Origin: Tenebrio molitor
Taxonomy: Eukaryota > Arthropoda > Insecta > Coleoptera > Tenebrionidae
Length of the DNA: 64,000 nt
NCBI RefSeq assembly: GCF_963966145.1
Contig: NC_091046.1
Coordinates: forward strand, 13,640,001-13,704,000
Direction: 5' to 3'
A program made the translations under genes and the position numbers. This document shows, one piece after another, positions 34,271 through 46,067 of the stretch (within the stretch, counting starts at the first letter, position 1; every line of letters starts with the position of its first letter). The notes under the pieces are model-generated. The model was not told the DNA's origin and searched no databases. It saw only the letters and a list, made by a program, of their open reading frames with translations.

Positions 34271-35187
34271 TCTATTCATTTTGATTGTGACCACTCCGTA
34301 GTAACTTTTCAGTTGCTAGGTTATTAATAGGGAATTTTAGATAACACTAAATCCAGTCGCAGTTGGCAACTCTCGGAGGCGCCATTTTGACAGAAACGTC
34401 ACGCTCACAGAAGACAGAACGGAGAACGACTTGCGCAAACGTTTTTCGACGTACACTGTGCGCATATCTATGTATAAAATTGAGTTTTGGTACAAAATTT
34501 TACAATTCAAAAAGAAAATGCCACGTCGTCTTCTCAAAGTTGGGACTAAACGGTTAATATTGACTTGTTTCGAGACATTTATTGAAGCCAACGGGAAAAC
34601 AACTCACAAAAACGAACATCACCAATAAAGTTAACTCTATTTGTGCTTTTTTGTTGTACATTTTGGCTAGTAAGTGTTGTAGTTTTACACCTTCTGCCTT
34701 TTCATCCTCTGTAATCATTTTTTTGAACTTTCTGTGATTAGTTTTTATGTGAAAATATTTGTATTAATCAATGCTAATTGAAAGTTCTGAACACCTTTAG
34801 TAGGTAATCCCCAGGAATTTTTCGCGTTTGTCTTACTGCCAAATTACTATTTCCTTCGTTCTTCATTAATATCGAGAGTTGCATGAGGTGATTTCGAAGT
34901 TTTTACATTAAATAATCTGTACCTGGATATAACTCCACTTTTCAACAGACGTGATCACAGAATCAGACAGACGTTTTTAGTTTCTCCTACTTCAAATATT
35001 GATTTCCGTTATTAATATTGATAAATACATTAAAATCATTGCTTTACTACCATGGTCAAGTTTTGACAATTCTGACATTTTCACATCATGTTCACACCAC
35101 ACAAATATTTAGTGTAAAACGTATGCAGCACACAGCTAAACAGCGCCTACTATGTTTTTCGTTGTGGTCACAATCAAAGTGAATAGA
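34271..35187. mobile_element. 917-bp TIR element, TAA duplication (PIF/Harbinger-like), copy 2
   Basis: Same orientation and ends as 955-1836, with TAA at 34268-34270 and 35188-35190. Differences are few: substitutions, short indels and an extra segment of about 40 bp near 34790-34835 (around TAGTAGGTAATCCCCAGG) absent from copy 1. High similarity suggests recent mobility by a transposase supplied elsewhere. Confidence 0.75.
34518..34628 (+). other. Small 36-aa open frame inside the TAA-type element (copy 2)
   Basis: Counterpart of 1198-1308: same length and stop, with Phe for Ile at one site. Here the frame is also open further upstream in the element. Meaning unknown. Confidence 0.25.
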
Positions 35188-35190
35188 TAA

Positions 35191-38185
35191 TATGTATAGC
35201 AATCGGGTTAAAAATCGTGTCAGATTCTAATTGTAGTATCCGCAAAATACAAAGAAAGTATTCTCCATATGGTGATCGTGCTTGTGTCTGCCTGCCTGTA
35301 ATTTTTTTCGATAACTCTTGTACTGATTTGAATTTTTCTTTTTGCAAAGTATTCGTCACACCGTGGACGCAAGGTCTATTGATTTTGGTGCCAGTCAGAT
35401 CAGCTGTTTTGGAGATATATTGTCTAAATTGGTCATTAACTCTACTTTAAATGGCGTTTAATTTCTACGTTAATTACAATTACGTAGGTATTTATTTTAT
35501 TACAACTTCAACCAGAACTTTTCTTGAAACTTGGCTGTGGCAAAACCAAAAAAAACTTTATTGAAGCTACTCTTGTGTGCCCCTTATTTTGTAATCTGGT
35601 TTGTGTATTGAGAATGTAAATAAAGTTGCTTTCACAGGTTTTACAAGGGCCTTTTTTCACATTCCACGTTTTATTTTTACAAATTACAGATTATTATAGA
35701 CCCCGTTAGCTAGCACACTCCTAAAATTAAATCATTACATTGAAAAGATATCACATTTTTTAATTCTTTCAGTAGGTTAAGTTATTTCCTTTTTGTTTTT
35801 TTTTTTTTCAACTTATAAAATTTAATGGACCGTAAAATAATCTTTTCGGTGTATATCGACAAAAAGTACCTACTAGTAACTGTTGACTTCATAATGATAT
35901 TTTATTGATATTTATTATTGATATTGTTTAGAAATAACTCGTAGATCATTTAAAGGAAATTGATTTTTTGAAAAGCTATTCATATTTACCGCAATAAAAT
36001 TTTCTTTTTCCTTAAATTCTCGTATCAAAAGAACGCAGTTCCAACAAAATTTAAATAGTCTTATCTACTAAATTTTATACACTAGGTACATTGTCATCAG
36101 TTCCTTTTTTTCATTATCCATTTAGAAAACGTTGATTTTCTTTGCTAAATTGTAAACAGAAAAATCCAGAAAATATCATTTCATTGTCTGCCTTTTTTAT
36201 CGAATCATTAAAAAGTAGTGTTTAATGTTAAATAACATTACTTATATCAAAAACATAAATCTGAAAACTACCCAGACTTAACTAACGAACTATACAATAC
36301 CGGAATTGCAGCAATATGCAACTAAATCTGAACCCGTTGCAAGTTACAGTCTAGCTGAAAAACAATCAGTTTCATTGACTGACAACGAAGTGTGAATGGA
36401 AAGCTACATTTTTGAAATTAAAATTGTACGTATATCATGTATGCAACAATCAAACAATCAGGGTATTGACTTGTATTGGTCGAATTATACGTGCTCTTTA
36501 ATTGGGATTTTTTCCTGTTGAGCATGAAATAAATATTAACTGCTATTATGATTGTATCTACTATTTTTTTGTCTACGTGTAAACAATATAAAAATTAATA
36601 TTATTATGCCTAACACAAAATTCATAAAGGCGTCATATTTACACAGTACCTAATACACACTTTGCCTTTATCATTAATTAACTTCCAAAATATTTCAACA
36701 CATTTTTGGAACACCTAAGATCCTTACGCTAATATTAAAAGGTTGAGAAGTTATTAAAGCTTCCATAAAATTTAATATTAATCTTCCGCCAGTTAAAAGC
36801 CCTAAAGAATTCGTCTTTGTCTTGCTAATGGGATCCTTGTCTACGAAAAGGAACAAAACATAGAAATTATACACATCCATCTCTATGGAAATATATACTT
36901 CTCTTCCAGTGAGCAAACTTAAATGTAATTAAAGTGAAGTTGTCTCGATTCGACATAGATGAGAGTTTTAAAGTGTGTATAATTTAACGATGCTCCTTTA
37001 TGGTAATGAATAAAAGTGTGTTAAATGTAACGTAAAAAATATTTTTTAATTTTTTTCGTTCATGAATAATCATGGCCATGGGTAATTACAACGAAATAAG
37101 TTATTTATGCGTTCTAATATAAACCTGAGTAAGCCGTACAACAAGAATGTTTAAACAGAAATCTTCAAGAATGGACAAATGATAAGTAAAACGCAGGCGA
37201 TAAAGTACAAGTTCCAATTGATTTTGCAATCAAGCCTGTTACCCCACTCGCAGTCATCTGGTTGGCCTTAATTAAAACACCAAAACCTCTTGCCGTGAGC
37301 ATGGCACCTAGAACTATTTTTATTGATCTCCATTTTCAATATTTATAAGTCGTTATTTTCTTCCTCGATCAAAATTTCCCTTACGTATTTAACGCTTAGA
37401 CAAAGAAATTCGTACAAGACGAAGACGAAAAAGCCTACGTGGACTAATTAAGCGAATTAAAAAGGATAATGGTGCTGGGTGCAAAAACAGGGGCGTGATG
37501 CGAATAGACTTTGTCTAATGGATCAAGTGGTCTGGTGGAAAGTCATAGGCAAGTACGAGCTTCCGACCCTCTCTTTGTTTTTCAAGCATTTCTTTTGTAA
37601 CCATTCTAAGAAAACAAACGAAAATTGGTCATTACACAAACCATAAAAAATTTTAGGATTAAACGGCAACTCAACGTCACAAAGCAATTAAACAATCTCG
37701 TTCTCCTATTCCGGTTTTATTTTCAACTCGTAGATGTGTTGTATATACTGGGTATAAAATAAAATCGAGTTTCTTTACCCGGAGACCAGATAATGATTAT
37801 CAATTTAGATCTGGCAATAAATATTTTACGTTAATCCTAGCAAATGTAGTAAGCAACTGTGGACAATAAATAGTAATTTAATAAACTAACAGTAAACGAA
37901 ACAATGTTACTTTCAAAGTTTCGTGTTGTCGATTGAAAGTTTTCCTTTTAGGTTACGTACCCTTTTTCCGATAAGAGAGAAGATAATTGTATATTATTTG
38001 GTTTAGGTAAATACAACCAACTGGCCACTGTTCTCATATTCACATTTCTAATTTACTTTTAATACGACATTCTCATTTCCAGAACCTAAAGCAACATTAG
38101 TAATTGAGAATACCTCTTTAATTTACTTTTTACATACCTCAAATGCAGTTTAATGAAACACTTTGTATTCACAACTATAACACTT
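35191..38185. other. Long AT-rich stretch, nothing recognised
   Basis: Frames at 35217-35450 and 36695-36916 carry no family signal. No inverted-repeat element was identified. Patches at 37.2-37.6 kb are a little less AT-rich without clear coding structure. Confidence 0.4.
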
Positions 38186-38223
38186 TATTGATTCCCGTAC
38201 ACCAGATACACTTTAATATAACT

Positions 38224-38270
38224 AAAGCTGATACGCGTTTCGACAGCAAAACTGCCATCATCAGAGCGAC
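38224..38270 (-). ncRNA. Hammerhead-ribozyme-like motif (Penelope-type)
   Basis: The minus strand reads CTGATGA (38264-38258), one extra T, a five-pair stem GGCAG/CTGTC with loop TTTTG, then GAAAC and GCGTA (to 38232). This matches the hammerhead core CUGANGA - helix II - GAAA - short helix III - NUH, with A-U and C-G pairs closing a GC loop before the GUA cleavage triplet. Animal Penelope-like elements carry such type I hammerheads with a very short helix III. Helix I is only partly convincing (AGC with GCT), and the extra base after A9 may weaken it. An AATAAA follows downstream on the same strand at about 38.19 kb. No reverse transcriptase is nearby, so this would be a solo terminal remnant. 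Confidence 0.5.
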
Positions 38271-38360
38271 GATACAAAAACTAAACTAAAAGGTTGGCTC
38301 ACCCTGTCTGCATTTATAATCATATTTTCAATTTTAATTATTTCTAGTCTTTCTTAAATA

Positions 38361-38871
38361 CAGGCTATTTCACGAGTGATAATGAGCCCGGCGGAATTGA
38401 AAACGCAACCCACAATACATTTTCAAAGTTGCATTTTCTATTCCGTCGAGCTCGTTAGAGTGCAAACACTTTAAGGAGAACACACCAATAAAGTTGCGCG
38501 GCAGACGCAACTACGTTGGTCGAGTCCATTTTTCGATTTCTAGGGTGGGAAGGTAGAACCGCTTACCGGCCATGCGGCGTCAGAGGCGTACGTTCATTCG
38601 TGATCTACTTTGCCAGTGTTCGTTTCGTTGTTTCATGATTTCAGGGTTGTTTTCTATTGCATTAAAATCAGTTCTTTTCAGAACTAGATAATTTTTATTT
38701 CTTTATTTGAGCGAGGTTAGTATTGATAAAAGCGGTGTTACAATCATGAAAATAAAAACGTATGCCCCCATTTCTGAACTCAGGTGATACGCTACTGGAC
38801 AAAACTTCACGGACAGATTTGGATGACTCAACGTGTTCGTGTGCGGACTCTATCACTCGTGAAATACCCTG
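38361..38871. mobile_element. MITE family with AATGAGCCCGGCGGAAT ends, copy with insertion
   Basis: TA-flanked; ends CAGGCTATTTCACGAGTG and CACTCGTGAAATACCCTG. The fold-back partner of the left arm (GTTGCATTTTCTATTCCGTC with GAGCTCGTTA) already appears at 38.43-38.46 kb, so the original short element has been split by roughly 390 bp (about 38461-38850) inserted just before its right terminus. The insert is less AT-rich and non-coding. Relatives lie at 51912-52495 and 54677-54847. Confidence 0.75.
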
Positions 38872-40508
38872 TATATAAAAATTTACAATTGTTTATATTT
38901 ACAATTAGTTTTAGAACGAAGTGCATAAGTGTATTAATTAGCGAAACATTCAGTCCCACCTGAATTTCATCGCAACTCCAAAGGCTCCAAATCGCTTAAA
39001 ATCTTTAAAATTAGCTTGAAGTTTCGTTTTGACAAGTTGTGACATTTATCAAAATCCGCTCACACAGGAGAAATTTCTCAAATTCTGACAGTGTCGAACA
39101 AAAAAATTTATTTCCACATAGTATTCAATCACGCCTAAAATGTGTTAAAGTCATGGACCTAGTATTACTCTAATAATACATATAATAGATACTATCTCCA
39201 AGGTTAAAGTCCATGTACTCCTACTATCCCAAGGCTGTAAAATATCCTTGTCCAACATAAGAATTTTGGATAAAATGGAAAACTATTAAAAAATACGCAT
39301 CTCTGCTAGATTAATTGAATCTTGTTTTATAAATGTAATGCATAACATATTATCATGCACATGACTTTTATAATTAAAAATATATGCTATAATTCTACTG
39401 ACTTGGGGTATTAAATAGACTATAGTTACCCCGCTTATTTTATTTTTATTTATAAGTTTAAACAAAAAAAAACCAGGATTATTTACAACCAAGTAGAAAT
39501 TCATTTGATAAAAGATGTGAATTCAACTAGTTTATCATGTAACTCGAAGTCCAAAGTACCACTTAGCTACTAACTTTTAATTTGAGAACTTATTAAGGGA
39601 ACAAGCTTCAGCGACAAATGGAAAGTTTCAGTTACCATCAAAAGTCACTTTCGAAGTTTAAAATGCAACATGAATTCAACGTGCATGCCAACAAATTGAG
39701 AAGCAAATCAAAGTACAAAGGCAATATGAAAAGCTAATATTTTTGTTCCGTTGTCTTGCCTTAATTAGAAATAAGTAGAGTTTCTTCTACCACTTTTTGT
39801 TTGTTTTTTGCGACCTAACCTAATCAAGTCCTATATCTATGTTGATCATCATCTCCCAACAGAGAAGAATTATTGTAATATGCCGCGAGAAAAACTTTTA
39901 CAAACTGTGACAATTTTTTCAGAAGTCTGCTGCCAATTTCAGTGAAAGAGTTTCACGTATTTGCTTTATTACGAAATAAAGAGTAGGTATTAAAATTTGT
40001 ATGATTTTATATAAAGTAACGCAATATGGGCAAATAATAAGCCTAATGAATGACAACAGAAACCGAGATGCGGAAATATTGATTTTGCTTCAGGGCAGAG
40101 AAATATTTAAAAGCATTACTTAGTCTCGTCTCCATAAAAGTTATTTATAAAATATAATTATCCAAATTAGGCGTATTAAATTTCAAAGCAGTTTTTATAC
40201 TCTTTCTACTAATTAGACAGGTATGTTCTTAGATTGAAAGTGCATATTTCCAAAGTCGTAAAATATTTGTAATCATCTTTTTCTGATGTTTTAAATGTTT
40301 GTCATCAGTCTAATCCCAAAAACTAAATATTTATTGATCAACTAACTTGATTGAAAAATTATAGAGTATCTACATTACGTTTGGAAAGGTTATGTTTGTC
40401 GTAATAAATACCCAATTGCGAGGCACACAGTGTTATAAATACAGGAGTACGTCTAGTTGTCAAGCAATAGGTGGAACATTAGGTGTATAAATTAATGTTT
40501 TGTTGCAG
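38872..40508. other. AT-rich stretch upstream of the Ig exons, probably intron
   Basis: No exon or element recognised. The sequence up to the TTTTGTTGCAG acceptor at 40508 is most likely intron of the Ig-domain gene (inference from position). Confidence 0.4.
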
Positions 40509-40652
40509 TTCCGCCACAAAGGCCTCGAATAGAATACAATGGCACGCAAGTCCTGCCCGGTCACAACTTGACCTCTCTTCATGGTGAAGTGGCCGTCATT
40601 AAGTGCGTATCGCACTACGGAAACCCACCACCTGTACTCAAGTGGTTTTTAG
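40509..40652 (+). CDS. Exon of an immunoglobulin-superfamily adhesion protein (5' half of one Ig domain)
   Basis: The acceptor TTTTGTTGCAG precedes a 144-nt exon read in the frame PPQRPRIEYNGTQVL, then HGEVAVIKCVSHYGNPPP, then VLKWFL, ending at donor GTAAGT (40653). The pattern PPxxPxI ... IKCVSxxGNPPPxxKW is a C2-type/CD80-like Ig domain: first conserved Cys in IKC, core Trp in KWF. NGT is a possible N-glycosylation site. It enters with one base of a split codon and leaves with one. Such proteins act at the cell surface in recognition and axon or muscle patterning. The order resembles kirre/nephrin-type Ig domains, but the exact gene is not identified. Confidence 0.8.
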
Positions 40653-40729
40653 GTAAGTCTTAAATTACAACACAACATTCACAAAAATCCGATGGTTCCG
40701 CCGTTGCATTTAACAATTCTTATTCCAAG

Positions 40730-41044
40730 AAGCCAGACGCGAACAAATCATTCCGAGCAAAGTCGACTTGAAACAATTAGGCAAACCAATTTGCAAACAA
40801 ATAAGCCGGAGTCTGGGGTCGGTTTATGAAGACAAGTGTTTGTTTACAGATCAGCATGAAATTACGCCTACGAAGCAACAGACAAACACCACAGAGCTGG
40901 ATAATCCTAGGACATGGTTGGCGCTATCAGTGCTCGAACTCACTATTTCTAAAGAGAATCATGGACGGACCCTCAGATGTGTCGCAGTACATGAATCATA
41001 CTCAACCAAGTCGAGCAGCATAGAAGTTAGATTAGACGTAATGT
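40730..41044 (+). CDS. Exon of the same Ig-superfamily protein (3' half of the Ig domain)
   Basis: The 77-bp intron ends at TATTCCAAG (40729). The split codon GAA joins phases correctly, giving EARREQIIPSKVD and onwards. LSVLELTISKENHGRTLRC, then VAVHESYSTK and SSSIEVRLDVM supply the F and G strands and the second conserved Cys. The exon ends at donor GTAAGT (41045). The middle (LGKPICKQISRSLGSVYEDK) carries two additional cysteines, longer than the usual C-to-E loop. The matched phases and the Cys pair across the intron are the main evidence that both exons belong to one domain. Other exons were not found in the window. Confidence 0.8.
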
Positions 41045-41410
41045 GTAAGTATTACAAAGAATAACCTCTTTTGTTTCCCGGGAAAATTGTGATTTATGAT
41101 TGGCTTGCCCCAAGACATATCCCGGAGCAATTTCTTCACCGGAATGAAATGCCTCTTGGATACCTCATTGTCATTATCACATCATTTCTGAACCTGAGCA
41201 TATACACCCGTTAAATTAAAGATTTTAATCGTATGTAAATGTAATGGAAAGGCACAGCTTTAGGTTATCATCTCCAACAAATAATTGTATTTGTTGTGAT
41301 AATAATGCTTCAAATACCATAAATAAATTTGCCCACAAATATTAAGTCAACATGTTATTTTACGCAAAAATAATTCTGTATCTACAATATCTACAAGTAT
41401 CTACATTATA

Positions 41411-41796
41411 CAAGGTTATTGACGAGAGGGTTCTGATTTTTTTTTTGCCGCAACCAACAACCACTGACACTAACCACTAAATCAAATACGTTATTTCTTT
41501 TAAATTAGAAATCAAAGAAGGTTGGATAGACTTGTCAGAAATGTCAGGTTGGCAGATAACCTATATTTAATCAAAATTCAACAAATAAATAATAATAAAA
41601 AGTGTTCGAAGCATTCCTTTCCACACTCTCCATAACTGAGGATCAGTTTTTTGCTTTAATGTCAAAGATACTAGACATCGTGGATTCAGTTATAATTATT
41701 TTCAAAATTTGAAATCAAGAAATTGTTGGAATATGTATAATGGGTTGCGGCAAAAAAAAAATTCAGAAGTACTTATTCCTTTCGTGAATAACTCTG
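41411..41796. mobile_element. 386-bp MITE, CAAGGTTATTGACGA ends
   Basis: TA-flanked. The left CAAGGTTATTGACGAGAGG with TTTTTTTTTGCCGCAACC is mirrored on the right as GGGTTGCGGCAAAAAAAA with TTCGTGAATAACTCTG. It lies in the presumed intron downstream of the Ig exons. Non-coding. Confidence 0.7.
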
Positions 41797-43013
41797 TATA
41801 TTTTCATTTTGAGATGTACAGTCTTGTACCTAAAGCTGTAGAAAAACTTTAGTGAATTTGAGAACTTTGCAGTTGTTATCGTGTCTACTCCTAAAGTAGC
41901 ACATACAAAAATTAATACCACATAAAGTGCTTATGTTCTAAAAACTAGCCTGATGATATAAGAAACAATATTTAAAATTGTTTTGTTAAAATACAGCCTG
42001 TCCCAGAACGGCCTTCCCATAGAAAACAGGCATGTGCCGACAGCAAAAGACATTCCAAGATGACTAAAATGAATTATTGTCGTGTAGCTCACATAACCGA
42101 GGTTGCTAGACATTTGTATCACAAGGCCATTTGCAAGTGCAAGGACTTGCAAAACAGTTTCTGGCCGTGTAATAGGTACACAAAAAATTTCGGCCGACAA
42201 TTTTTTTAAAGCAAAAGATAATAATTTTCGGTAAAATGTTACCGCATAGCGAATTTATTTTTCTTCCATTGGCAACATCAATGTGTGACACCACAAAAAT
42301 CAATCAATTCTTCAAATATTCAAAACGTACAAACAAATTCTTCTGCTATACCCAATGTACAGCTTGCGATAATGGATACAAATTTGCCCAACATCAATAT
42401 TTCACACTTAAGAAAATTGTTCACAAATTCCGTATGTTATTGACACTCACTGCCACCAACGTAAAATCTTTCATTAAAAGTTCCTGTTTCGATTTTCTTG
42501 CCTAAGCATGGAATTCACTGTTCCAAAACGACCTGGGCGAATGAAAACTATTATGGTAAATTTAGACGGACGCCAGAAAAAATAATTATTGATATCGTAA
42601 ATTTCAGCAAAAAGTTCACTTGGAATTTTGACTTCGAAACCCCAGCAACGCAAAATTGCGATCATCCTACCTTGATGGTGCTCAACTCTGATCGGTCAAG
42701 TTTAGGATGTCTTTTCTCGATTATCGCATGAGATAAGACTTTTTTTCTTTAAAATTCAGACTATCGCATTTAATCCCTTTTTTCTCTGGGGAGGCAATTC
42801 TGGGACATTCTATAATACGAGTAGTAAAAGAGTTTTCGGCATCGCCTTTATTGCAAAATTTTTGCTTGTGCAATCCTTTAACTAATCTCATTAGTTTAAT
42901 GTTAAATTATTATTTTAATTTAATGTACAGCTTTACCTTAAAATCTTAAAATTGAATGTTAAATATGATACATATTTTTTACTGTGTTGTAAGATAATAT
43001 GATAATACTAGCT
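41797..43013. other. AT-rich stretch, nothing recognised
   Basis: Overlapping frames at 41.93-42.73 kb occur on both strands. None carries splice support or family motifs. Confidence 0.4.
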
Positions 43014-43737
43014 GACCCGGTGAACTTCGTATCACCTACAATCGCTGTTCGTTAGTCTCGTTAAAACTCAAAAACGGCTTCACCGATTTGAAATTTTTTT
43101 TTTTGTAACATTTTGATTAGCCATAATCAATCCTAATCAACCTTCCAACTTCAATTCATTGAGATCAATAGTACTGGCTATATCTTATACGGTTGTTTAC
43201 AATTCCAATGAATTTGATGTCTTTTATGTACGTACATGAAATATAAATACAATTGGTACCACTGTGATCTAAACGCATTTCTGATTTCCGGTTGTCAGCT
43301 TTAACAGAGTTGACAGGCGAATTTGGCGTTTACGTGGTATCATTCTTTCCAAATTAGAAGAAGAATGGTCGATGCGAAGGGTAACCCAATATTATAACAT
43401 CGCGAAGAGCTGACTCGACCGACGTTGTCTTGTCCAAATTTCAATACCTAAATTTGTTTGTGATCGTTTTGTCAATTTGTGAAAAGTTATTGGAAATGTG
43501 TAAACAAAGTAAAAATGAGGAATTTTACATGGGAGATGAATTCTATCGGCAGTATTCTACACTGCTGAAATGTTGGAAATGTGTGATGTGCCTGGAATGT
43601 GATTGAGTTGGAACCATGCGGTTTTGTTCCAGAATTTAAGTCACAATTTAATTAAGTCAGAATTTCATGTCCAAACTAATTACATATTTATTTTCTTACA
43701 TTAAATTTGAAATCACAATGAATCTCAAGCAGTTTTC

Positions 43738-43966
43738 TTGGGTGATTCAAAATGATAATGAATAAGTATTGCAACTATGTACGAAAATTTATGTGGCAAC
43801 TGTGTGAATGGGATAGAGTTGACATTACACATTGATTTGACAATTTTCAAAATTGCGCGACTATGAACTGTCAAAAAAATGTCAACTCTATCCCACCCAC
43901 ACAGTTGCCACATAAATTTTTGTACATAGTTGCCAGATTTATCCACAATTATTTTGAATCACCCAA
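43738..43966. mobile_element. 229-bp nested fold-back element
   Basis: TTGGGTGATTCAAAAT, then GCAACTATGTAC, AATTTATGTGGCAACTGTGT and GGGATAGAGTTGACA are mirrored over about 90 bp by the right half ending ATTTTGAATCACCCAA. The short loop is around GACAATTTTCAAAATTG. Inserted in the larger element at 43.0-45.1 kb. Confidence 0.75.
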
Positions 43967-44262
43967 TATTTACATTTCGATTGCAAGATCGATGTTCAAG
44001 CAAACAATCCGATTGGTTTGATTCCCAATTTCACAATCAGCTGTCACATGACATTTGTGCATGTAGGCAAATAAATTGGAATAGAAATAAAACAACTACT
44101 ACATTTGTCGGACAGATCGCGTTACAACACAAAAGTAAAAGCAATTGTAATTTTATTTTAATTTACTGGATTGCGTTTTTCCAGATTTTCCTTCAAATCT
44201 TCCAGGTTTTTTTTCAATTGAAAACAAAAAAAAGCATCAAGCAAATATGTACCTAGCTCCTA

Positions 44263-44990
44263 TTGTCAGTTATGATCGAGAGTGCATACAAAAATTATAA
44301 TTTTTTAAATTTGTCCGAATTTTCCGACTTTCTTTGGAATTGTCCCGAATTTTTTTTCCGAAAACTTATCCAAAACCCTAACAAACACATCCAAAAAAGA
44401 ATTACGCATAGCCATCGTTCGAATCCTGAGTTATGGCCTTAAGTTCATACAAAAAAGCACTTTCAGTTTTCCCCGAATTATTTTAATTTAGTTTTTCCAG
44501 ATTTTTCTCCAAAACTTCCAGATTTTTTTTTCTATTAAAAACTTTCAATTGAGTTATTTCCATCCCGGGGCATATCGAACAAAAAAGAAAGAATTAATCA
44601 AATATGTCGTTCCTATCGTCAGTTATGATCGAGAATGCATACAAAAATTATAATTTTTGCAGTTTGCTCGAATTTTTCGACTTTCCTTTGTAATTGTCCC
44701 GATTTTTTTTTTCTGAAAAGTTTTTCACGACTATAACGAACAAAAAAAAAAATGCATATCCATCACAAAAAAGTACTTTCAGTTTTTCCCGAATTTTCCA
44801 ATTTTCCGGGCAACTTTTCCAGTTTTTCTTTACATAAAAACCTCATACGGATTATTACGAACATTAAAAAAAAAATTTGCCAAATCGTTCCAGCCGTTCC
44901 CACAGAAAAAAGCACTTTCAGTTTTTCCCGAATTTTCCAATTTTCCGGGCAACTTTTCCGATTTTTTTTTCTTTTTAAACCACCCCTGAG
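44263..44990. repeat. Tandem repeats inside the 43.0-45.1 kb element
   Basis: A unit of about 350 bp is repeated: GTCAGTTATGATCGAGA, GCATACAAAAATTATAATTT and the TTGTCCCGA block recur at about 44.27 and 44.62 kb. A shorter phrase with CACTTTCAGTTTTTCCCGAA and TTTTCCGGGCAACTTTTCC recurs at about 44.78 and 44.91 kb, with a partial at 44.46 kb. ACGAACAAAAAA-type words separate the units. Confidence 0.65.
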
Positions 44991-45085
44991 GTAAAACGAA
45001 CAAAATAAAAAAATAATTATTCAAATTGGTCGAGCCGTTTTTGAGTTTTAGCGAGACTAACGAACGGCGATTCATTTTTATATAT

Positions 45086-46067
45086 ATAGATGATCAACAA
45101 AAAAGAGATAAGAGTGGGATGTAGAAAACAAAATTTATGCAATTGCAGAAAGATTGATTATCCTAATGAAGGTAACGCGAATGTCGGAACAAATCACGCT
45201 TTTAACACTTAAAAAGCTTCATTTTAATTGGATGACTAATTTAAAAGCTGTCAAAGACTATAATAGTTCTTATATCCCTTCAGACAGATTGAATTTCAGA
45301 TTTACCCTGTAAAAAAAAGATACTTAACAATATCTGCCTAAGGAAATTCTGTTGTATTTTAGTCTAAAATTTACTCAAAAATTGTGAATGTGTACAGATT
45401 GTGATAAATGTACACCTACTATTTTTTAATAAAATTTATAAAAAACTTTGTAATTATGTATAAAGTTTTGAACACCCTAAGCTCCTACGGATGTATGAAA
45501 ACAATATCAGTAATTTGAATCTGAACAATATTTTGTAGTACAAACGTCTTTCCTAAACCAAGCTAACACTTTTAAACCGGAAAAATGTTTTCGAGGGGTG
45601 AGTGAATAATAACTAACTCATGCAGAAAAAATGAGCGCTTGGTTCCTAATCCATTATAGTCTTTGTTTAGTGTTTGTTTAAGTGCTGTTTATTGAACTAC
45701 ATATTTAATATTTTTAAGTTCAGTAAGTAACAGTATACAGAATAAATGAATGTAAATCGATTATATTAATGTGAAAATTATGAGGTATAATGGCTGTTTA
45801 TTAGGATTTTAACTCAATAACATTGTATTCAACGCTTCTCATAATAATCTATATCGGTGCTCATCAAATTTAATGAATTAATTACATTAAGAATGAAGGA
45901 GAATTGTCCATTATGTTATCCCTTGTGTTCACGACAGCCAGTTTATGGTTTAATTATTTATCTAAAAATTGACTAAGTAAATAATGCATCCTACAAAAAA
46001 ATTAATGTAAAATGTATAGAAGGCTGTTTCAGAAATAATGCTTGAATATTTGTCTTTTAGGTAGGTA
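45086..46067. other. AT-rich stretch, nothing recognised
   Basis: No gene or element ends were seen between the two neighbouring elements. Confidence 0.45.

Larger units (their letters stand above)
43014..45085. mobile_element. 2.07-kb element with inverted ends and repetitive interior
   Basis: The left opens TAGCTGACCCGGTGAACTTC, a start seen in several arthropod repeats. ATCGCTGTTCGTTAGTCTCG with AAAACTCAAAAACGGCT (43041-43085) is mirrored at 45028-45072 (AGCCGTTTTTGAGTTTTA, GCGAGACTAACGAACGGCGAT). The right edge is TATATATATAGAT. It carries a nested fold-back (43738-43966) and tandem repeats (44263-44990). No intact frame. Class not assigned: it could be a rearranged non-LTR or Penelope derivative. 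Confidence 0.55.

Noticed and set aside
35217..35450. 77-codon frame after the second TAA element
   Set aside because: Starts just outside the element, no family motif, no donor or acceptor; overlapping open frame on the other strand.
44405..44425. GTTCGAATCC as a tRNA T-arm
   Set aside because: It lies in the tandem-repeat interior of a mobile element with no acceptor stem, D-arm or anticodon stem around it.
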